A DNA stretch of 64,000 nucleotides from Ifrita kowaldi. Its lineage: Eukaryota > Chordata > Aves > Passeriformes > Cinclosomatidae. The notes under the pieces were generated by a model, which was given only the letters and a program-made list of their open reading frames with translations, was not told the DNA's origin and searched no databases. The translations under genes were made by a program, and so were the position numbers. Location of the stretch: the NCBI GenBank assembly GCA_013398055.1, contig VZRS01014200.1:1-64000 (forward strand), given 5' to 3'. Position 1 is the first letter of the stretch; each line of letters opens with the position of its first letter. Below are positions 61,501 through 64,000 of this stretch, piece by piece.

Positions 61501-64000
61501 CCACCCCTCCTATTGACAGTGTCTTCATCATTATGCAAGACCTTGTTGATGCTTTTTAATCTTCATAATTATAGTCTGGCAAGGAGGGATCGTTAAACAC
61601 TGAGCAGAAAGAAAAATGGGAAGGGAAGAAAAAGATACAAAGGTGATCTGTGCCCTACCATCTCCCTAGGAAACTAAACCTTTTTCACTTTGAATGGATT
61701 ACAGAGAGAGTAGGGGACATGCAAGATGCTTTTTTCCTAAGTTAAAAAAAAAAATTTAAAAAAAAGAGGAATTGGAGCCTAACTGGAATTGCTGTCCTTG
61801 GGAGATGAGTGGATCCAGCCCAGAGCAGTGTTCCAGGGAGCAGGGAGGGTGCAGGGCCCTCTCTCAGCCTGAGGACCCCATCTCTTTTACTTTTGCTGAT
61901 GTTCTCCGGGTGAATAAAAATGCCTGGCCCAGCCTCAGCTGAGTGGAAACTCCTTGTACAGAAAACAAATATCACAAAGTAAGTAAAAAGCACCAGATCC
62001 CAGATGGTCCAGGTGCACTGGGTCCTCTCCCTCGAAATCAAGTCTAACTCCCTGAAGACTGTGGAGTTCCAAGGGCCAAATAACATCTATCCTGCATGCT
62101 GGCTGTGCCTGTCACCCAGTGTCACATTTAATTCATCGCTCAGGCACAGTTCTGGTGCCAAGTCCCTCTCCACATGAAATGGTCACAGTTCAGGGTTCTG
62201 GCTCAGTGCCCACAAGAGAAGAAAGCAAAATTCCTCAAGTCTTAATGAAAACTGGAAGTGATGCCCCGGTCACGGAGGATTTTGGCCCATGGAACTGAAA
62301 GCTGGATGTGACCAGGAGGGTCTGAGTGCTGAGCTGGGATGTGGTGGGGGGAGGAAGGCCAGCAGCACCCAGCAGGAAGGGACTGTGACACTGGGTCTGT
62401 GACACTGGGTCTGTGCCCACGGTACCCATGTGCCCGCCAGGACCCATGGGGAGAATATTATGAGGGTGCCTGGGGGAAACCAAGGGCTACAGAACCAGGT
62501 GACATCTTTTATTAGACAAGTTTTCAGCTCCCAAATGCTGAGCCACCATTCCCAGCAGCAGAAGTCAGGTTAATAAATGATCCCTCTCCCTCAAACGTTT
62601 TTTGCTTGGAGCCTCACAGGGTCATGGTGCTGTGAAAGTGATGCTCAGCCATGGGCATTGTCCTCCATGCAGGGGACCAGGGTGAACTCTCTTATTGACC
62701 ACTGTTACATCCCACAGAAAGCCTGGCTTTGGCTTCCAGGTGGAAAATGGAACTACAGAGCCAAGAGCTGGGTGAGCTGGACCAGGGCTCCTCAGTGAAT
62801 TCCATCACAAATGAGACACCCTTTGCTGCTGAGATGAAGTCAGAGCCACCCTTGGACATTCCTGTGGTTTTCCACACTGATCTGTTGCCTCTCCCCTTCC
62901 CTTTCTGCAGGTGTTCTTCCAGCCCAGGGCTCTGCGTTGCTTTGCTAAGCGTGTCTGGAGGGTGGTTAATGAAATGTTTTGGTGCACAGGATCAGGTTTC
63001 CTGTGTGCTGTTTGCCGATGGCACCGCTGCCAGGAGCCTGCATCAGGCAGAGGATTGCGCCACGGGATTCCCTGGAGCAGCCAGGCTTTGTCCAGCCAGC
63101 AGCAAGGAACCCATGTACAGGACCCATCCTGATTGCCAAGACCTTCTCCCACTCCTGGAGGTTATCCCTGACCCACATCAGCTGAGGATGTGGGGGTGCT
63201 GATTTTAGGGGAGCAGAGCTGATTTGCACCAGGCTACGGCCGGAGCTGGGCAGTGCCAACACTCACCCACGCTGGGTTGGGAGCAAGGTGACACAGGACT
63301 GTGGCATGGGGGGTCACACTCAGTGTGACAGCAGCATGGAGGAGGTGCAGGGGTCCTGGGCATTGTGGCACAGCTAGGAGAGGGTCTTGGGAATTTCTCC
63401 TCTTGCACAGGGAAAACCTGACCGTCAGCAACAAGGTAACCTGGGTGGTTCTGGTCTGTACTGGTTTGGCAGCAGAAGCCAGCCCAGGACACATGGACAG
63501 GGCAGTGCAGGTGCCCCACACTGCTAGGGACACCAGGGACCCTCCAGGCATCACAAACCCCTCATCCACACACATCCTCATCCCTGATGGGACTTTGTGA
63601 TCACCCTGAAATGCACTCCCCGTGCTTCCCCACCCTGATCCCAGGTCACTGCTGAAAATCGTGTTCCCCTGCTCCAGCGGTGTGCCCCGCGCACAGGGAT
63701 GCTCAAGCCAGTCACTTCCTCTCTGTGGAATTCAAACCCAGTTAAGAAGGCGAACAGCCAGGCAAAGAGCATTCCCCGGGCTGTGTGCCCTTCTCGTGCC
63801 TCTCAGAGTCACCCCCTGCTCCACCTGGAGCAAGCCTGAGCTGTGGGAACGCTCACGCCTCTGCCACCACTTTGTGACATCCCCTTGGCCAAGTTCCCCA
63901 GTCCCAGGGCGGTGCCGCGGGGTCCAGCGGCAGGAATCCCTCCAGGCAAGCAGAGCCAAGCAGCACCCGGGGAGAGGCAGAAATCTCTGCCCACCTGGAT
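58513..64000 (-). other. MGAT5B intron 1 (partial)
   Basis: 5,488 bases upstream of exon 2 up to the window edge; acceptor TCTCCTGCAG. A 14-bp tandem duplication lies at 62383-62415 and an A-rich tract at 61741-61767. I searched for a first exon ending in the expected cytoplasmic-tail sequence (RRCLVTLRPF-like) and found none. No CpG-rich promoter-like block is evident. Confidence 0.85.
62383..62415 (+). repeat. Tandem 14-mer, about 2.4 copies
   Basis: CTGTGACACTGGGT is repeated exactly twice and then begins again. Confidence 0.9.

Noticed and set aside
63980..64000. Possible donor ATCCAG|GTGGGC at the right edge, as the end of exon 1
   Set aside because: The bases before it do not encode the expected PFR-like end of the cytoplasmic tail at phase 2, and the exon would lie outside the window.
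1..64000. CRISPR arrays, prokaryotic operons or a novel defence system
   Set aside because: The window is vertebrate intron-exon DNA. No regularly spaced repeats with unique spacers or bacterial-type gene clusters occur.
1..64000. tRNA, rRNA or snoRNA genes in introns
   Set aside because: I saw no convincing cloverleaf, box C/D or H/ACA arrangement by eye; a covariance-model search would be needed to exclude weak ones.

Overview
This window comes from a bird nuclear genome and is almost entirely one protein-coding gene on the minus strand: MGAT5B, which encodes alpha-1,6-mannosylglycoprotein 6-beta-N-acetylglucosaminyltransferase B (GnT-Vb, also called GnT-IX). I read 16 consecutive coding exons from 58512 down to the stop codon at 265-267. 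Together they give 2,317 coding bases, or 772 residues counting the first split codon, and every splice phase agrees. The first coding exon, which in mammals supplies about 22-23 cytoplasmic residues, is not visible and must lie beyond 64000. The numbering below calls the first visible exon exon 2. The organism call rests on several CR1 LINE 3' fragments, bird-type retroviral LTRs, compact introns, GC-rich exons and no mammalian SINEs or L1. I cannot name the species.

Layout from gene 5' to 3' (right to left): partial intron 1 (58513-64000); exon 2 with the Golgi signal anchor; 18-kb intron 2 (40426-58399), which holds two unrelated solo LTRs; exon 3 (stem); 11-kb intron 3; a cluster of exons 4-8 (29037-24516) with the stem, the N-terminal domain and the start of the catalytic domain; 9.6-kb intron 8, which holds a third LTR and a GGAA microsatellite; exons 9-14 (14951-8453) with the GT-B fold catalytic core; 6-kb intron 14; exons 15-17 (2304-265) with the C-terminal cysteine-rich part; then 3' UTR running off the left edge.

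The exons build one type II Golgi enzyme: a short cytoplasmic tail (outside the window), a transmembrane anchor, a stem, an N-terminal luminal domain and a family GT18 catalytic domain. In mammals this enzyme adds beta-1,6-GlcNAc to mannose on N-glycans and on O-mannosyl glycans, mainly in brain.

I found no second gene, RNA gene, CRISPR array or unfamiliar system. The many long open frames in introns are chance products of GC-rich sequence. The points most worth a second look are a GC-AG intron after exon 13, two 440-bp copies of the same solo LTR in opposite orientation 24 kb apart, an (ATCCC)n tract just upstream of the exon 5 acceptor, and several AT-rich intronic blocks that look like conserved non-coding elements.
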